From: Xylocopa sonorina
Lineage: Eukaryota; Arthropoda; Insecta; Hymenoptera; Apidae
NCBI RefSeq assembly: GCF_050948175.1
Contig: NC_135204.1
Location: 4,827,473-4,891,472 of the forward strand
DNA length: 64,000 nucleotides
Direction: 5' to 3'
Made by a program: the position numbers and the translations under genes
The notes under the pieces: model-generated
What the model saw: the letters and a program-made list of their open reading frames with translations, nothing else
Databases searched by the model: none
What the model was told of the DNA's origin: nothing
In this document: positions 1 to 13,987 of the stretch, piece after piece
How the letters are laid out: each line of letters starts with the position of its first letter
Position numbering within the stretch: the first letter of the stretch is position 1

Positions 1-1897
1 CGAAATCCGCGGATTCACTCTGTTCCATCGCGCTCGCCCCCGGGGGAAAAATTCTCGATTTTCCTGACGCAACGATAAAATCCGCCGGCGCGCAATATTT
101 TCCGGCTCGGGGAAAAGGGGCGAAAAAGGAGGAAGGGAACTATTGGGTCACCCTGAAAGCTCCCGTGCTTTTTTAACCGTTCGCCATCCGACGGAACATT
201 TCTGTATAATCCCGCTGACGTTTAATTTGTTTAAATAAATACCATTTCTCTAGCGTCGCGCCAGGGGATGTCTAATCTTCGCGTGTACAGGGAAACGGAC
301 ACGGCGTGTCTTGTCGTTCACCATTGGAATACTCCAGTTGGTTTCGACAATTCACTTTTCTTCTTTTACTATCAATTTTGTTATATATAATATATATTCT
401 ACTGCATTACAGTTCAGTTTAATAGAAATATAGCTCGATCTACTATATTTTGAAAAACCCCAGCCTAATTTTCCCGCACCAACGATGAAAAGGAAGCCGT
501 ATACCGTTTTAAATATCATTGATCGTACGTTTCAACGAATAACCAACTTCGAAGCTTTCATTCGTTCGAATTTTGCTTAAACACAGACATCCAGTGAAAA
601 CAAAATCGAACGCACTCGATAAGAAGGGAGGAAATTCGTTGGTTCGAAGCGTAGAGAAAGAACGGAAACGGAGTTAGGGGGTGGCTGCGAGGAGGGGTGG
701 TTAGCATGTAACCCAGAAATACGGCAATAATTCACTGGGAGAGCCGGCCAGGCGTAGAGAACGTTTCGTCGCGTTTCAGTTGCACGCGTTACGCAGGAAA
801 TGCGCGATTTACCCTTATGCAGGCAATTTCTATGCACGCACTGCGCGCGAGCTACGTACATGTTGCCGGCGCGCAGAAAAAAGGTGTTGGGTACGCGACA
901 GCTGTAAGCCCCGAGGGCATACGAGTTCTCGACTCCAACCCCCCACACGCTTGCCCCGCCAACCCTCGGTTCACCCTCTCGTTCGCCAGCCCCGACCCTT
1001 CTCTCTCTCTCTCTCTTTCTCGTCGACCCTCTGCCCCGTTCACCAACTACGTCCCAAACCCCACCAACCACCGCCGTTCGACGTTCGTCTCCGCGTGGAT
1101 TTCTCCCTCTCGCTTTTGTATTGTCATTTCTCCAGCACGCCGCTCCGCATCCGCTTCCTTTCTCCTCGGTTCCTCTTCGTCCCCGTATTCGGCTCGATTC
1201 CGCGTCTCCTCCGTTCCGTTGGATCGGTTTCCGTCCTCGAGTGCATTGCGTTACACAGACGGGGTAGGAAAGAGTTTTTTTCGTAACTTCCAGGTGGATC
1301 GTAGGGGTGGTCAACCCTCTTAGAAAATTTTTAAATGGTTCATGTTAATCTATGAATTTGAATATTCTGGGGGAGTGAAACGTTCTATTCGATAATTGAA
1401 GAGTATAATGGATGCGTGAAATGTTTTGATAAATGGGACTATCGTTGGGGGTGATCTTCCCTTTAAGATTCTGGAATATATGAAACTCGACAGAGTAATG
1501 TGTCTTGGATATTGAAGGGATAAATTGTTTTGGGGGAATTGTCATTCTTTTTTTGTTTCTCGTGTGGTTTATTTTTTGTTTTTAATTTCAACTTCCCGGA
1601 AATTTTCTTTATATATAGAACGTTTCTTTCTCGTAGTTCGTTTTCTACTTTGTAGGTTGTTTCGCTCCGCTTCGTACGGTTCCTTTATTTTCCTCGCATT
1701 TTCCAATTTGTTCTTCCTTCTTCCGATCTCAGCTTTTCCTTTAATGAGTTTCTCTCCTACCTGCCCAGTTTTGGTCTCTCTCTATGTACCTCTAATCGCA
1801 GTGTCCTCTTTAGATTGCTTTTATATATCTCTTATTCTCTAATTCCGTTTTCAATTCGCTCCCAGTTTTTTGAAGCATTATTCTTCTGTATTTCCCT
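1..1897. other. Non-coding block
   Basis: No gene seen. It contains a CT-rich, CpG-bearing stretch at about 930-1250 with a short (CT)8 at 999-1016, which produces overlapping spurious ORFs on both strands. From 1320 the DNA is AT-rich and then pyrimidine-rich. Confidence 0.6.
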
Positions 1898-2384
1898 TTC
1901 ATCCTACCTCCCTTTATAAAACTTGATCCGTCTTCGCGCCCCTTCCGTTTTAATTCTGTAAATCTCATTTTTCTTTTATTTGCATTTTTTAGGACATATT
2001 CCCAGAAAAACTATTCCATACGCGTCCCTTTTGTTTGCAATCATTCGTACCTGATGCATCGGCTCTCAAATTAATACCCAAAAACCAATGTATTCGACAT
2101 CACTAATTATACACGCTTCAAAAAAAAAAAAGTGAAAATTTTCATCCTACCTCCCTTTATAAAACTTGATCTGTCTTCGCACCCCTTGCGTTTTAATTCT
2201 GTAAATCTCATTTTTCTTTCACTTGCATTTTTTAGGACATATTCCTAGAAAAACTATTCCATACGCGTCCCTTTTGTTTGCAATCATTCGTATCTGATGC
2301 AACGGCTCCCAAATTAATACCCAAAAACCACTGTATTCGTCATCACTAATTATACATGCTTAAAAAAAAAAGAGTGAAAATTTT
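1898..2384 (+). repeat. Two-copy tandem duplication, unit about 243 bp
   Basis: Copies start at 1898 and 2141 with TTCATCCTACCTCCCTTTAT. They share CCATACGCGTCCCTTTTGTT and TTAATACCCAAAAACCA and end in an A-run. A handful of substitutions separate them. Confidence 0.93.
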
Positions 2385-2588
2385 TCGCATAAAAGAAAAG
2401 CCCAATATTTCCCTGAGAAACTCCCTGCCCGCGTCCCCGTTACACACGCTTTATCTCCCAGCGCACTCCTCTTCCTTTTCCACCGCTGCGGCCCCATCTC
2501 CCTCATATTTCCACCCTTCCGTGCACTGACACGATCATCCCACGCCCCTCTGGCCCCGCCGTCGTCGCTCTCATTTCCACTCCCCCAG

Positions 2589-2725
2589 CTCGGCTACGGT
2601 CTCATCCCTCACGCTCGCTCGGTCGGTGTCCCAGAGGCGTTGCTGCCCCCGCAGGCGACACAGGAAGCGACAGGAGGGTCGGCTAAGAGGGGCAGCAGCG
2701 GAGGCGGCGGCGGCGGCGGGGCGAT
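2589..2725 (+). other. Candidate coding exon (splice-flanked), unidentified protein
   Basis: A pyrimidine-rich tract ending CTCCCCCAG precedes 2589, and GTAAGC follows 2725. The frame from 2589 is open for 45 codons plus two bases: LGYGLIPHARSVGVPEALLP, then a Gln/Thr-rich part, then a Gly run encoded by GGC repeats. A second frame is also open (an Ala run from the same repeat), as is usual in GC-rich DNA, so the evidence is mainly the two strong splice-like signals. I do not recognise the peptide and found no partner exon. It could be a cassette exon of a long gene on the plus strand. Confidence 0.25.
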
Positions 2726-5700
2726 GTAAGCTAACGATACCAGAGCCGGGTGGCCACGGCGATTACGTTGTTCAGAGGAACACGCACGTCCGCGACAGAT
2801 CCTCGTTCGCGTGCCCGTTTGTCCCGCGTTTATTCCACGTGACGGCCCGGCCCCGTCCGACTCTCCGATTCACCCCATTAAATTTAATTTCGACGCGACG
2901 CGAACGTGCGCGCGCGTTCCCTACCCTACATCCGATCTCCGAAACCGGGCCGTCGATTACACACTCACGGCCGCGTGATCGCCGCTATAATTGCCCCAGC
3001 CAGGGTAACCGATACAGGCCCTCATTTGCCGCTTTAAGCGGGTAGATGGGTTGGCCTGCTGCGAGCGAGTGCCGCGATTTTGCCATTAAGAGATGGTCCT
3101 TGGGATGGTCGCGTTCTATGGCGGTTCGGCTGGGACTGTTACTGAGTATCGAAAGATCGTTTTTTATGAGGAACGTTGAATCATCTTTGGTTTTTTATAA
3201 TTTTTTTTAAGGTAGATTGTCAGAGGGTTTGAGTTTTATTTATTTGTTAAAAACGTGTTTAGTGGTTCTCTTTATATAATTTTGTTCTGTATTTTCAATT
3301 TATTGTAAGACTCTTTGCATAATTTTGTTCTGTATTTTCAATTTGTTGCAAGACTCTGTTATCGTTACTTACAGTTAGCTGATTAAATAATAACAGAATC
3401 AGATAATAAATTTGTGTAGTAATGAATGCATGACCAAGTGTGTAACTGATTAATTAACTGTGTGATTTATTGACCGACTATATAGTCGATCTACTATTGT
3501 ACAATTAACATGCTGATATAAATTGACATTGAACCGCAATTTATCCGCTGTGATTTAACACGCCAGGAACGTAGACTCGCCACACCTCTTCAGCAGCCAG
3601 AACAGACACCTTTGAGGCGTTTATAAGACACTTTGAGTAGAATCTACATAGAACACGACTCAAATCACGTTTCACGAGTTCAACTGAAAGTAGAATTCGC
3701 TTTCCGTGTCCATATCGTCCCAAAAACTCGTTCATTGATTACCAAAATAGAGACTGTCTGCTCCAACTGGTCCACCGTCGTCGCTAGACACTCGAATGAC
3801 ACGAAAATATTTTATTTAGCCAGGAACGAAGCAGGGAAAGAAGCGGAGGGAAATTAATATACACATCATTCAGCAGAGCAGTCGCTTTGTTCGGAGACGG
3901 CGGGTCCCAAGCATCGAGCAGAGAATTCTCCGCCACTGGCAACGCGATATTTTATTAAACCTGTCGGGACGCCGATCCGGGACGCGGCAGATGTAATCGA
4001 TTCGGAATCAGTTCTGAGTTCGACGCTCGCTCAGAACCTGCCAATCACGTTATCATTTCTATTCTTAATGCCGCCATTTCTATTCCTAATTGACTCTCGC
4101 AGTCTATCCCTACCCAACCGTTACCACCACTCCCTCCAAAACCCTTGTTCCTGCTCTTTAATCAAAAGATTAACGTTTCATGCACGCTAAATGCATGCAT
4201 GATTGATAACCCGTTAATCATTCATCGTGGATGATGTTCGTTGAATGAAAAAAATCGTCAGACGTTTCGAGATCGTCGACGCGGACTCAAGAGCCAATCG
4301 TAACGGTGGATGTACTTTCGTCTCTGTTTATAACACGTTTTAAAATTTATCGCGTACATGTAACACTGTAGAATTTGTTTAATAAATTGGACAAACGTAT
4401 CGTAACGCGTTATCGATATTAAATAAGTTATAGAGACAGAAATACTTTTTTTTTATGTTACTCAAGAGACACTTATAGTTATATGATAATTTTGGTATGT
4501 CTATTGTTTTATGTAATTTGTTGGTTTCCGTTGGAATCCAAATACAAAAATTAATCTTTTGTTCTCGAATGAGAAGAGATGGCATTTTTAAAGTTTGTTT
4601 ATGCAAAAGTGGATAGAGTCTCGCGCACACACATGATTAGTAACCAATGCTTTAAGTAATCGGTTCTACATGTTTTAACTTTAGTTTAGTTCTCTACAGA
4701 GAGTCCAAGGGAAGTTCTACACTTCCAATGCGTAGAAATAAACAACATTATAGTTGATTATTTGTAAAATTCATTTCTAACATAATCTAGATATACGTGT
4801 AAAATACAGGAATAATAGAAATTTGTCCGATGAGATAGAAAGGTCGTTGGGCAGCAAAGACAAGGTGCAATTATTACCACCTTCCGTGAATGCTCGCGTC
4901 ACTTGGTGTGCTTCCTACACGCCTCGCAGGCACATTGATCGATGACGTTGCTATCTTGCCTTCTACTCGTGACAGGGGCCGAATGAACATGTTTCGCGCG
5001 AAATGAAAAAGCGGTGCGCGGAAAAAAATGGCGTCCTTGACTACCCTCGACGTAGGATTTCAATTAGGAATTAAACGAGCCAATCATTCGCGTTGGAAGG
5101 CGCTGGATGCGCGTGGATTATTTGTATTGTATATGGAGACTGTCGCTAATAATTTCCATCCTCTCGCTTTAAATCGACTGATTTGCAACCCCTTCGATGC
5201 TCAGCCTAATCCAAACTGTTTTCAGTTGCCAACTTTTTAAGGCTAACCGTCAACTTCCAATCATCAATTCTCGATCTCTAATTTCCAATTCGCGCGTTTG
5301 CAGTTTCCAATTTCCATTTTTCAATTTCCATCTTCGAACGTCCGAGCCTCAATTGATAACGACCAATTAGCAATGCTTAATCGATACGCGCCACGCGAGC
5401 TTTATATACAACCGTGTAAAATACGTAACCAGAACGTAACTCTCCCGCTGGCGAGCAACAAAACGTAGAATTTATTCGTCGCGTAACGAATAAACAGCCG
5501 AAAAGATGCTCGCACTTTTTAAATCACCAATCCTGGTTCGGTATCCTACATTGTTAATGGCTCGCTGGCAAAGCCCCGCGCGCATCAGAACTTATACGTC
5601 CGTCATAATCCCCACACAGACGCAGATTATTACATGCGACTGCAGGCTCGCACAGTGCAATTTTGAGCCGTCTGTTTGAAGGAAATTAGTTCGAGTTCAG

Positions 5701-7600
5701 CAGCCATCGTAATAAACCTAATTAACACGCGGCTAACAAAATTAATTAACCCGCCCGGCAACTGTCAAAGGGGCAACCGTCTATATCTAATAATTAAAAT
5801 CGGACGGAAAAAATAAATAAGCACGGACGGACGAAGGGATGGAAATTGGAAAAATGCTCGCGCGGTTGATGACCAACGAAAAAGTGTACGTGTGTCGGTA
5901 ACATTTTTGGCAGGCCATTGCACCTGCTGATCTAATGACGCGACCGCGGCTGAGCGCACATGACCATTACCTAGCCGCAAGATAAAATGACGCCGTCATC
6001 GATCAATAACGGGCCGCTAACGGCAAAACCGAGCAAGGATCCCGCAAAATTGTACGCCCGCTGGATTCGCGCCCTGTTCCATCCGCGTCTGACCCAGACG
6101 AACCGGTGCGGGGTTCTCGATGGAAATAGAACACTTGTCTTTTTCACCTAATCGTTTCTCGAGATATTTCAATACGCGTTTGTACATGCGTTCAGATGGA
6201 AAATAGACGCGAAGACGTGTACTCGTTGCGAGTTTTCGTTGACTGCATTGTGTTGGAAATTTATTTTGTATTACTTGTCGGAGGGGATGTTGAAATGCGT
6301 GAGACGCGAGTGATTTGGAAATGCGCGAACAGTGTAAGAAAAGGGGAATGGATGAGTTGTTCTTTTAGAGTCATTTTTTAAATTAACAAAGGTACTGCGA
6401 TATTTGAAGTTAATTGAACACGTCGTCAAGTTGTGGTTTATGTGTGAAGATAATGACATAACGCAAGTAACGTATTCTTATCGATGTTGATAATGAGTAG
6501 GGAGATATGCTGACAAAAAGTTCTATAATATAGTTAAATGTTATTAAAAGGATGTGGAACAATTATTTTGACTGTTATTTAACAGATTACTAATTACTAG
6601 ATATTTTTATTAAAGAATACTAGTGTATTCTTCCCCTCAGTCTGACTTATTCCATCCTTTACTATCTTGCATAAAAATATTAAACAAAGGTAATCAAATT
6701 TCATCCAAAATTAATTTGTACACATACCATTTTTCGTTTTTGTTAATAAGTACCTACAGTGTATATACTTTTCAGACCACCCTATACGTATGATAACACA
6801 CGATCCACTGTAGAAAAAAAAGATTAAGACACCTCGCATAAAGTCGTAGCAGCCCAACAACATTTCTCTTTCCTTTCTTTTTTATGTAATACGTAGAAAA
6901 GTTGTGTATCGAAGGAAATCGAGTTTCAAAGTTCGTAAAAATCGATGCGTGGGTGACGCAGCGAAGAATGGAACCGAATCCGTTGGGGATATTTAAATGG
7001 CGAACGGTAGCATCGGTATGCAAATGCACGCGCGCTACGAATTCGAAAATTTTTGAAATAGTACCGCGCTTGCCATTTCCAATTCTCTTCTCGGCTGTAC
7101 CCTTATTTTACTTTCGCGAAATTTTCTCGAAACGCGCTGGAGAACGTCCGTTTTCGAGATCGCCATATTAAGTACGAGACTCGCTAATTGAGTCATACCT
7201 GGCGCTTTTTGGCCAGTCCCAAGGCGGCCAATCATAACGTCCTTATTGGTGCGCTAAATATGACTTTCCATAACCAGTTTTTGCAACCCTTTTTAAAGCC
7301 ACTCATTTTTTGCGTAATACTTTCCGTTCCGACATTTTTAATGATTAACGTAATTATACCTTGTTTGGAGAGGAAAGACGAAATTGTAACTCGATACGGA
7401 GGCATCATCAGTATGAAGGGAAATGAGCAGCTGAATTATATTGGGCTTGGTGTTGAAGGTTGTCACCGCTTATATCGATTTATTGGCACCGAGATAATTA
7501 AGAGATGAAAATTTCTTTAATACCTTTTTGCATAAATTATTTTCTTATTGAATCTTATATTTGCCTCTAATTTTTTTCATTTTATATTTCCACGAATGTA
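2726..7600. other. Non-coding block
   Basis: GC-rich to about 3120, then mostly AT-rich. It holds only short ORFs with no recognisable motif. At 5270-5350 there are runs of CAATTTCCA-like words. No RNA gene seen. Confidence 0.6.
3276..3361 (+). repeat. Two-copy tandem duplication, unit 43 bp
   Basis: ATAATTTTGTTCTGTATTTT occurs at 3276 and 3319. Each copy is followed by CAATTT, TTG and AAGACTC with two substitutions. Simple local duplication. Confidence 0.9.
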
Positions 7601-8358
7601 AAACTTGCAAACAGAACCGCAATATGAACACTTGAGAAATGAAACTTCAAATTTGCTCTGGTTATCATTGTATTAGTGTCTCAAAATTTTCGTTTTCAAT
7701 CATTGCAATTCCATTCAAACCCTACGATTTTTAATTTTTCATAACCTTCATTGTATCACTTTATCAATCACAAGTCGTTCCCAATTTCCTCCTCTGCAAC
7801 CAAATTCCAAAGTTACCCATCAACATAAAAAAAAAACATCCTCAGCCTCCCCCATAACTTCTCTCGAACAATCCTCTGTCGAAAAATTTGAACCCCTTAC
7901 CCAAAAAAAAAAAACAGAGTGAGAGAGAGAGAGAGAGGGGGCCTGAGTTTAAAGGAACCAAAACACGAGGCACAAATAAAAAATAAAAACGAAAAGAGAG
8001 AGAAAGAGAGAGCAAAACTTGCCAACAGAACCGTAATATGAACACTCGAAAAATGAAACTTTAAATTTTCTTCTATCATTATTTTAGTGTCTCAAAATTT
8101 CCATTTCCAATCATTGCAATTCCACTCGAATCCTGCGATTTAAAATTCGCAAGTCGTATCTAATTTTCTCCCCAGCAACCAAACTCCAAAATTTCCCATC
8201 AACACCAAAAAAAAATCCTCAGCCTCCCCCATAACTTCTGTCGAAAAATCTGAACCCCTCTTTCCACACCCTTACCCAAAAAAAAAACAGAAAGAGATAG
8301 AAAGGGAGCCCAAGTTTAAAGGAACCAAAACACGGGGCATAAATAAAAAATAAAAACG

Positions 8359-8397
<39 letters not shown>

Positions 8398-8398
8398 C
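7601..8398 (+). repeat. Two-copy tandem duplication, unit about 414 bp, ending in GA repeats
   Basis: Copies start at 7601 (AAACTTGCAAACAGAACCGC) and 8015 (AAACTTGCCAACAGAACCGT). Each finishes with an A-run, a GAGA tract, CCAAAACACGAGGC or CCAAAACACGGGGC, and a second GAGA run. The second copy has lost about 30 bp in the middle. The GA tracts at both junctions suggest slippage or unequal exchange. Confidence 0.92.
8366..8392 (+). repeat. (GA)n microsatellite
   Basis: A near-perfect GA run at the end of the second copy of the 414-bp duplication. Confidence 0.95.
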
Positions 8399-10857
8399 AT
8401 GGATGCATGCGAGAAGCTCGCAGGCTGCGCTTACGAGCTTATAAAGAGGCGATAAACATAACCAGGGACTCCTTTATATCGGCCTCCACGAGCCGTGGAC
8501 TAGAAGGTCGACGATGCAGAGGAGGGTAGTTCTCTCGGTGGGAGGACCCACGTGTGCTGGTTTCCCTCGTGCCGGGAAGCGGCGGACAGGCGCTTGGTGG
8601 GAAGGCAGAAAGAGGTGGTTAAGGGGCGAAGGGGCTGCCGGCGGCGGGAGGCCGGCCGGGTTATCGATTATAATCATCGGCGTACGGGCGCCGCGACGGA
8701 TCCGCAGTCATTAGGGTCGCCTGGGCGTCGTTCCACCTTATTCCGACTGCCGGAAGTGAGCGGAGAGGCAAGCGTTTGAATATCCACGCAGGCACCGAGC
8801 CGCGTACCGAGCGAACAGCCGCCGTTGCCGCCTCCTCCGGGCTCCGAGCTATTTCTCTTTCGAGCCGTTCGAGCGGCTGTTGACCTTCCGTGAAAGAATT
8901 TCGTTCCGTTGCCGATGCTCTGCCCCGCAGGGGTGGGAAGCTGCTAATCGCCTTGCCGCCTTGATGAGAGAGGCGGGACGCGAGGTATTGTCGATCGGGA
9001 AGAAATTGTTCTGGTAATTCTGTTCGGTTAATGGACTCTTGGCAGCTTTTTCTTTTACATCGCTGCGAACGTAGACGGGCAGCGGAGGGATTCGGTTTAG
9101 GTGTTAGATTAATCGTGGACGGGGGCGATGGACGTAACGGATTAACACGTTCGTGCATCGTGAAATGTTTATCAATTGGGAAATTATTGTCTTATTAATT
9201 TTGCTGTGGTACTTTGATTTTTTACATTTTTATGGCCAATAGAAGAGGTTAATGAACGTGCTGTGCACATTCATTGTATCGTAAATAGTGAAGTATAGAT
9301 GACTTCAAAAAATTGTTCGATTAGATACTTTTCTTAAACCTTGCAGAAAATAGTGACACCATTATATCAACCAAATTTCTAGTTGACGTTCAGTTTAATA
9401 AATTCTTTTCTACTAAAATTTACAACTGGTAGAATTTCGTTCGCATTCACTATCGTTTATCTCGAGATTCTAATTTCTAGCAGAATCTCCTTCTCATCGA
9501 TAGAAAAATAGTTATTTACAGAAACACACATCGAGAGTATCCTCGATCGTGCCATTGCTCGTTCCACCGAAACAGTGTATCGCGAGCAGCGGCGGTGCTC
9601 GACAGAACGACACTCGGCCCGCTAATGAGCAGTTATTAATCGGTCGGTTTCCATATTCACTGACCCAGAAATTTCTCACGAGGCCCGTGAGAGTGGAAGC
9701 CCGTTACGGTCGCAGCGCCTGCGAAAGAATATCGATTATATCGAGCAGGAGACGAACGTGGAGGCCGCCGTGGAGTCCCGTGTGTCCCACCACAGCGAAA
9801 TAATCCGCGGAGAAATTCGGCATATTCGTACAGGGAACAGGCGGGGCCTGGTCACCGCTCGAATATTTATGCCTCGCGGTAATTCCGCGTAAACAAAACC
9901 CGCGAGCGGGGCGTTTGCTTGGCCCCCAGCGCGGCGGAAGCGAGGGCGGAAAAAGGGCGGCGCGCGTGTTGACCTTCGTGGAAAACGAGCCAGGAATATT
10001 TATCGATTATCAGAGTTTAATAATCTGCATAACGAGGCGCCCACCCAGCCAACCCCTTCTCCGCCGCTGGCCCCGTTGTTTTCTTCCAACACCCCTGGCA
10101 TCGCTACCCCCAATAGGGCGCCACCGATCGAGATCACGTGTGTAACTTTCACTCGATATTATTTTAAGCGCTTTTAACGAAACGCTCCCTCGATAATAAC
10201 GACGCGGAACGCGAACGCTCGCCTACGTTTCAGCGGCCGCTGACTAATTACACCGGCCCCATTAATGACCGCCGCCCGATTCCGGTGAACTTCGCGCAAT
10301 AAATATCCCTGTCCCGCGAGCTACCAACACGTTCCACGTTCTCGATCCAGATACCGATTTTCGTGTTCGCGCTGGTTTGGGTACCGTGTACGAAGGTTCG
10401 AGAGAAGACGGTTTTTTTGGGGGGGAATTCAGATCGTCCAGCGTGGCTTCAGTCGACGCGAAGGGTGCGCACCCAAAAGTAGAGCTTACGTATTTTTTTC
10501 TAAATATCGATACTTGCGAATGTGGTAAATTTGGGTGTGTAATGCTAATGGCGATTGTAACAAGTTTACTAAGATCTCTAGATGGAAGAATGGAGAAAGT
10601 AATCCTGTTCTAGTAATTTTTATTATCTTTATTTTTGTAATATTCGCTTCAAGATTAGAAAGTAAATGTAGCAAATTACAACACCGTCATTGATTTTCAA
10701 TGCAACGCAGCTCTTCCATGAACCATTAGAAGGATCGCACCGCAAACAGTTTCCCAGAAATTTTTACCTCACCTTTCCGACTGGACCGTTACCTTTTTCG
10801 TATCAAAAGCAGGAACCTTTGACTCCCTTTCCCTTTACCAGGGACCCTTTACCAAAG

Positions 10858-10860
<3 letters not shown>

Positions 10861-10894
<34 letters not shown>
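10861..10894 (+). repeat. (AG)17 microsatellite
   Basis: A perfect AG dinucleotide run. Confidence 0.97.
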
Positions 10895-10900
<6 letters not shown>

Positions 10901-12151
10901 AGAAAACAAGGAGCGCGCATTGAGAATAAAGAAGTACGCAGCGGAACATTAAAATCCTCCGCTACCTATTATCCAACCGCCCCAAAACTTCCACGAGTAT
11001 TCTTGCGAGTCCCGACTCGCCAAACAACCTGAACGAGCCCCATCCCGCTTCCGCCACAAAGTACCCGGAAGAAACAGTTAATAACCCAGAAACTGGGCGG
11101 AATCGGGCGAGGTTAGCCGTCCCAATCTCGGGTGGAATTCGAGCAGGGCTCGTCGCTATCGCAAACAAGCCAACCAGAGGCATCCGCGCGGTGGCCCTGG
11201 TCGGACTTCCATAATTATACCGGGCGATTCCGCGGAGCACGGGCTGTTTTCCCGCAGGAGACGATCCCACGGTGCCGATAAGATCGATTGCAGCGGCGCG
11301 GCGCGGCTGTGGCGGGCAGCAAACGGCCTGCAGCTCTCTCGAGCCACGGAGAATCCCCGTGAGCGTGCCGCGGCGGTTTGGGCAATAAACCCCTAAGCCG
11401 CAGCTGAGCGTCACGCAATAAACTCCGCACTACGTCTTCGGAACAATAGGACATTCTGGGATCGTTACACGCAACGCTTGGCGCGGCCCACGGATCAGCC
11501 GTTTGCCAGTAACGCTCGCGGCCGCCTCGAGGAGCGCGATCAATCTTCCCTTTTATCCCTGCGGGGCTCGCGAGACGGTGCTCGCAAGTCGCCGCTGGCG
11601 TCGCGACGACCCGACTGCGCGGGCATTTGGCAACGGATATTTAGAACGGGCGTTTTAAAGCGTTTCAGGATCGCTTCCGGTGTTGGAGCTGTTTTAGGGT
11701 GCCTCTGGTACCTAGAGATGTTAACCCTCTGATAAGAGGGTCGTTGATTATAGTTTTTTTTATTTGATTTTAAAATTTGCGATGGGGTTATTAATGAGTG
11801 GATGGTTCAGGTGGTATTATGGGTTCCTTGGGATGAAGGGAATGTTGGGAATTATGGGTTAGTGGGATTCTTTGTAAGTTCTGTAGTATGGTAACGTGAC
11901 GTGTGAACTCATTAGGCAACTGGAGCGTAAATAGTTGCAGTAGAGAGAAAAACCGTGACCAATCGCGTAGAACGAGAGTTAAACCGCGTTGGGTGAATAT
12001 AGGGATATCCGTACGGTTCGCATGTATTATGAAGCAGACGGCTCCCAGCTGAAACTGTTCTCTCGTTGGGATCGCGCGAGTCACGCCACGTGAAATTTCA
12101 CCGTCTGTCGCTTCGTTTACCCCGCTAATTCCCCTACCGTGATCGTAACAC

Positions 12152-12168
12152 GCAGCAGCAGCAGCAGC
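12152..12168 (+). repeat. (GCA)5 trinucleotide repeat
   Basis: Five to six GCA units. They give a poly-Ala run in a minus-strand ORF (11791-12234) that I do not regard as a gene. Confidence 0.9.
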
Positions 12169-13987
12169 CAGGCCGCCGTGGGGACTTGAAAATTTCAACA
12201 GAAGTTTTTCTGGGTCGTGATTGATCGGGTGCACGCGTCGCTCTCACTAAAAATATTCCCGCCGTCAGCGTGCCGACTGAAACGGCTCGCTTCATACCCG
12301 ATCATTAACCGTAATAATCCTTAATGCCCGTCAACTTTTTACGCCGCGACGCTCCACCCGTCGTCGTTCAGGAGATGGCCACGGGATTAATCCAATCCTA
12401 ATGTTTACGCCATCGATTGATGACGCCCAGCAAGTATCCATTATCGATCACGAAATCGGGATAAGTGTCACTCAGCCTGGAGCGGTGGTATCGATCCTTC
12501 GGCTGGTGACGCGTTCTACCAGCGGGCTTCGGTTTTCTGAATATATTCTTGCGCAAGAGAAGAAATCAAATTACTGTAAAACCATTTGCTCCCTTGCTCT
12601 CTCTTTCTCAACTTCCTTTTTCCGATTTTTAGTATTGTAATAATGTATAATTATTTTAAGAAAAATGCAATTCATTTGTTAAAATTGTTCATGATAATAA
12701 TAATAATAGCATTTTTTAAATATTTATTTGGAAAATGGCAATTTTGTAAGACAAGAAGAGAACACCATTAGGTGAGCTAAGGATGGTGGTAGTTAAAAAT
12801 TGTAGCTCTCATGTAAATTGTAACTTCAACTAGTAAATTTTCACTCATTCTTCATTATTATAACCCCACTTTTCATACGCAACACACATTTGCGTCAGTC
12901 TTCCCAAAGTTCGTACAATATACCATAAACTCACACTGTTCAAAATGTATACCGAGGCAAGGAATAGTTGAAGGGACATTAGTTTCACTTGAAATTTATA
13001 AGAATATTTCGAATTCAATAATAACGTGGTTTCAATTCCGACTCGATCAATAAACCTTGACAAAACTATTTCAAATTACTCAATTTCAAGCAACTCTGCC
13101 GCGAGATATACTTGGAAGCTCAGCTCATTTACTAGAACACCTGCTTACACAAACATTACACCCACTTCAAGATCGCGTCCTTTTCATACGGATCATGACC
13201 ATACTCCCAACTATCGATTCGAATTCGAACCTCGTCGATCCTGTATACCCGATACACTCCACGCTCGATCCCATTACTGCCTCCCAAGGTAGCCGCCAAG
13301 TACGATATTCTAACCGCTCCATTAAAACGAAAAGGGTAGGAAAAGAAAAAAAAGAGCCGAGCAACAGCCTTAATCCCGGTAAATAGCGTAACCCACGCGA
13401 CACGTAGCACGTTAGAGGACGCGGTCCCGTGGCCACGGAATTCAGCCGCGCCCCGAGGATGCTTGAAAACCGTGCGAGGCTCGTAATATAAATTACCCGT
13501 ATCGCGGACCCCCGGTATTCCAGTCGCCACTAAACTGCCAGCCCCCAACTATTTCACCCGGTTACCCAGCGCGCATCAGCCGTCACCCGAGGGGTTGCTC
13601 GCTCGACCCTCGCCGTCACGAGCCGGCTTAGGTGGGCGGTGCCCTTGGCCAGCGCCGCGAAAACAAACGAATTTTTAATTGATCACCTGCTAATGAGCTG
13701 GCTGTCGAGTAGGGACCAAACTGCGTGGTGGAGAGACGAGAGACGGGGGTGTGGGGTGGGGGTCGAGCTGTTGGGGAACGCGGTCGGTCCCAAGTTGAAG
13801 ATGGAGCGGCGGCGTGAGCGGGGCTGGGGTTCTGGGATCGAAGGAGGAACGCGAACGCTCGGGGAGAACACGAGCAAAGAAAAGGAAAAGTGTGTGGCAG
13901 ACAGTTGAAACTTCATCATCGACCGTTTCGAGACTTCGGCGAACGGTGGCTGGAGGAGAGGCTGATAACCCCCCAGGGGTGGGGGAC

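Larger units (their letters stand above)
8399..13987. other. Non-coding block with three GC-rich islands
   Basis: CpG-rich at about 8400-9150, 9540-10370 and 10960-11700, and AT-rich between. A TATAAAG word lies at 8441. The (AG)17 and (GCA)5 repeats are listed separately. ORFs of 150-165 codons on the minus strand (8661-9158, 10962-11414) look compositional. From 13.6 to 13.9 kb the plus strand is purine-rich. Confidence 0.6.
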
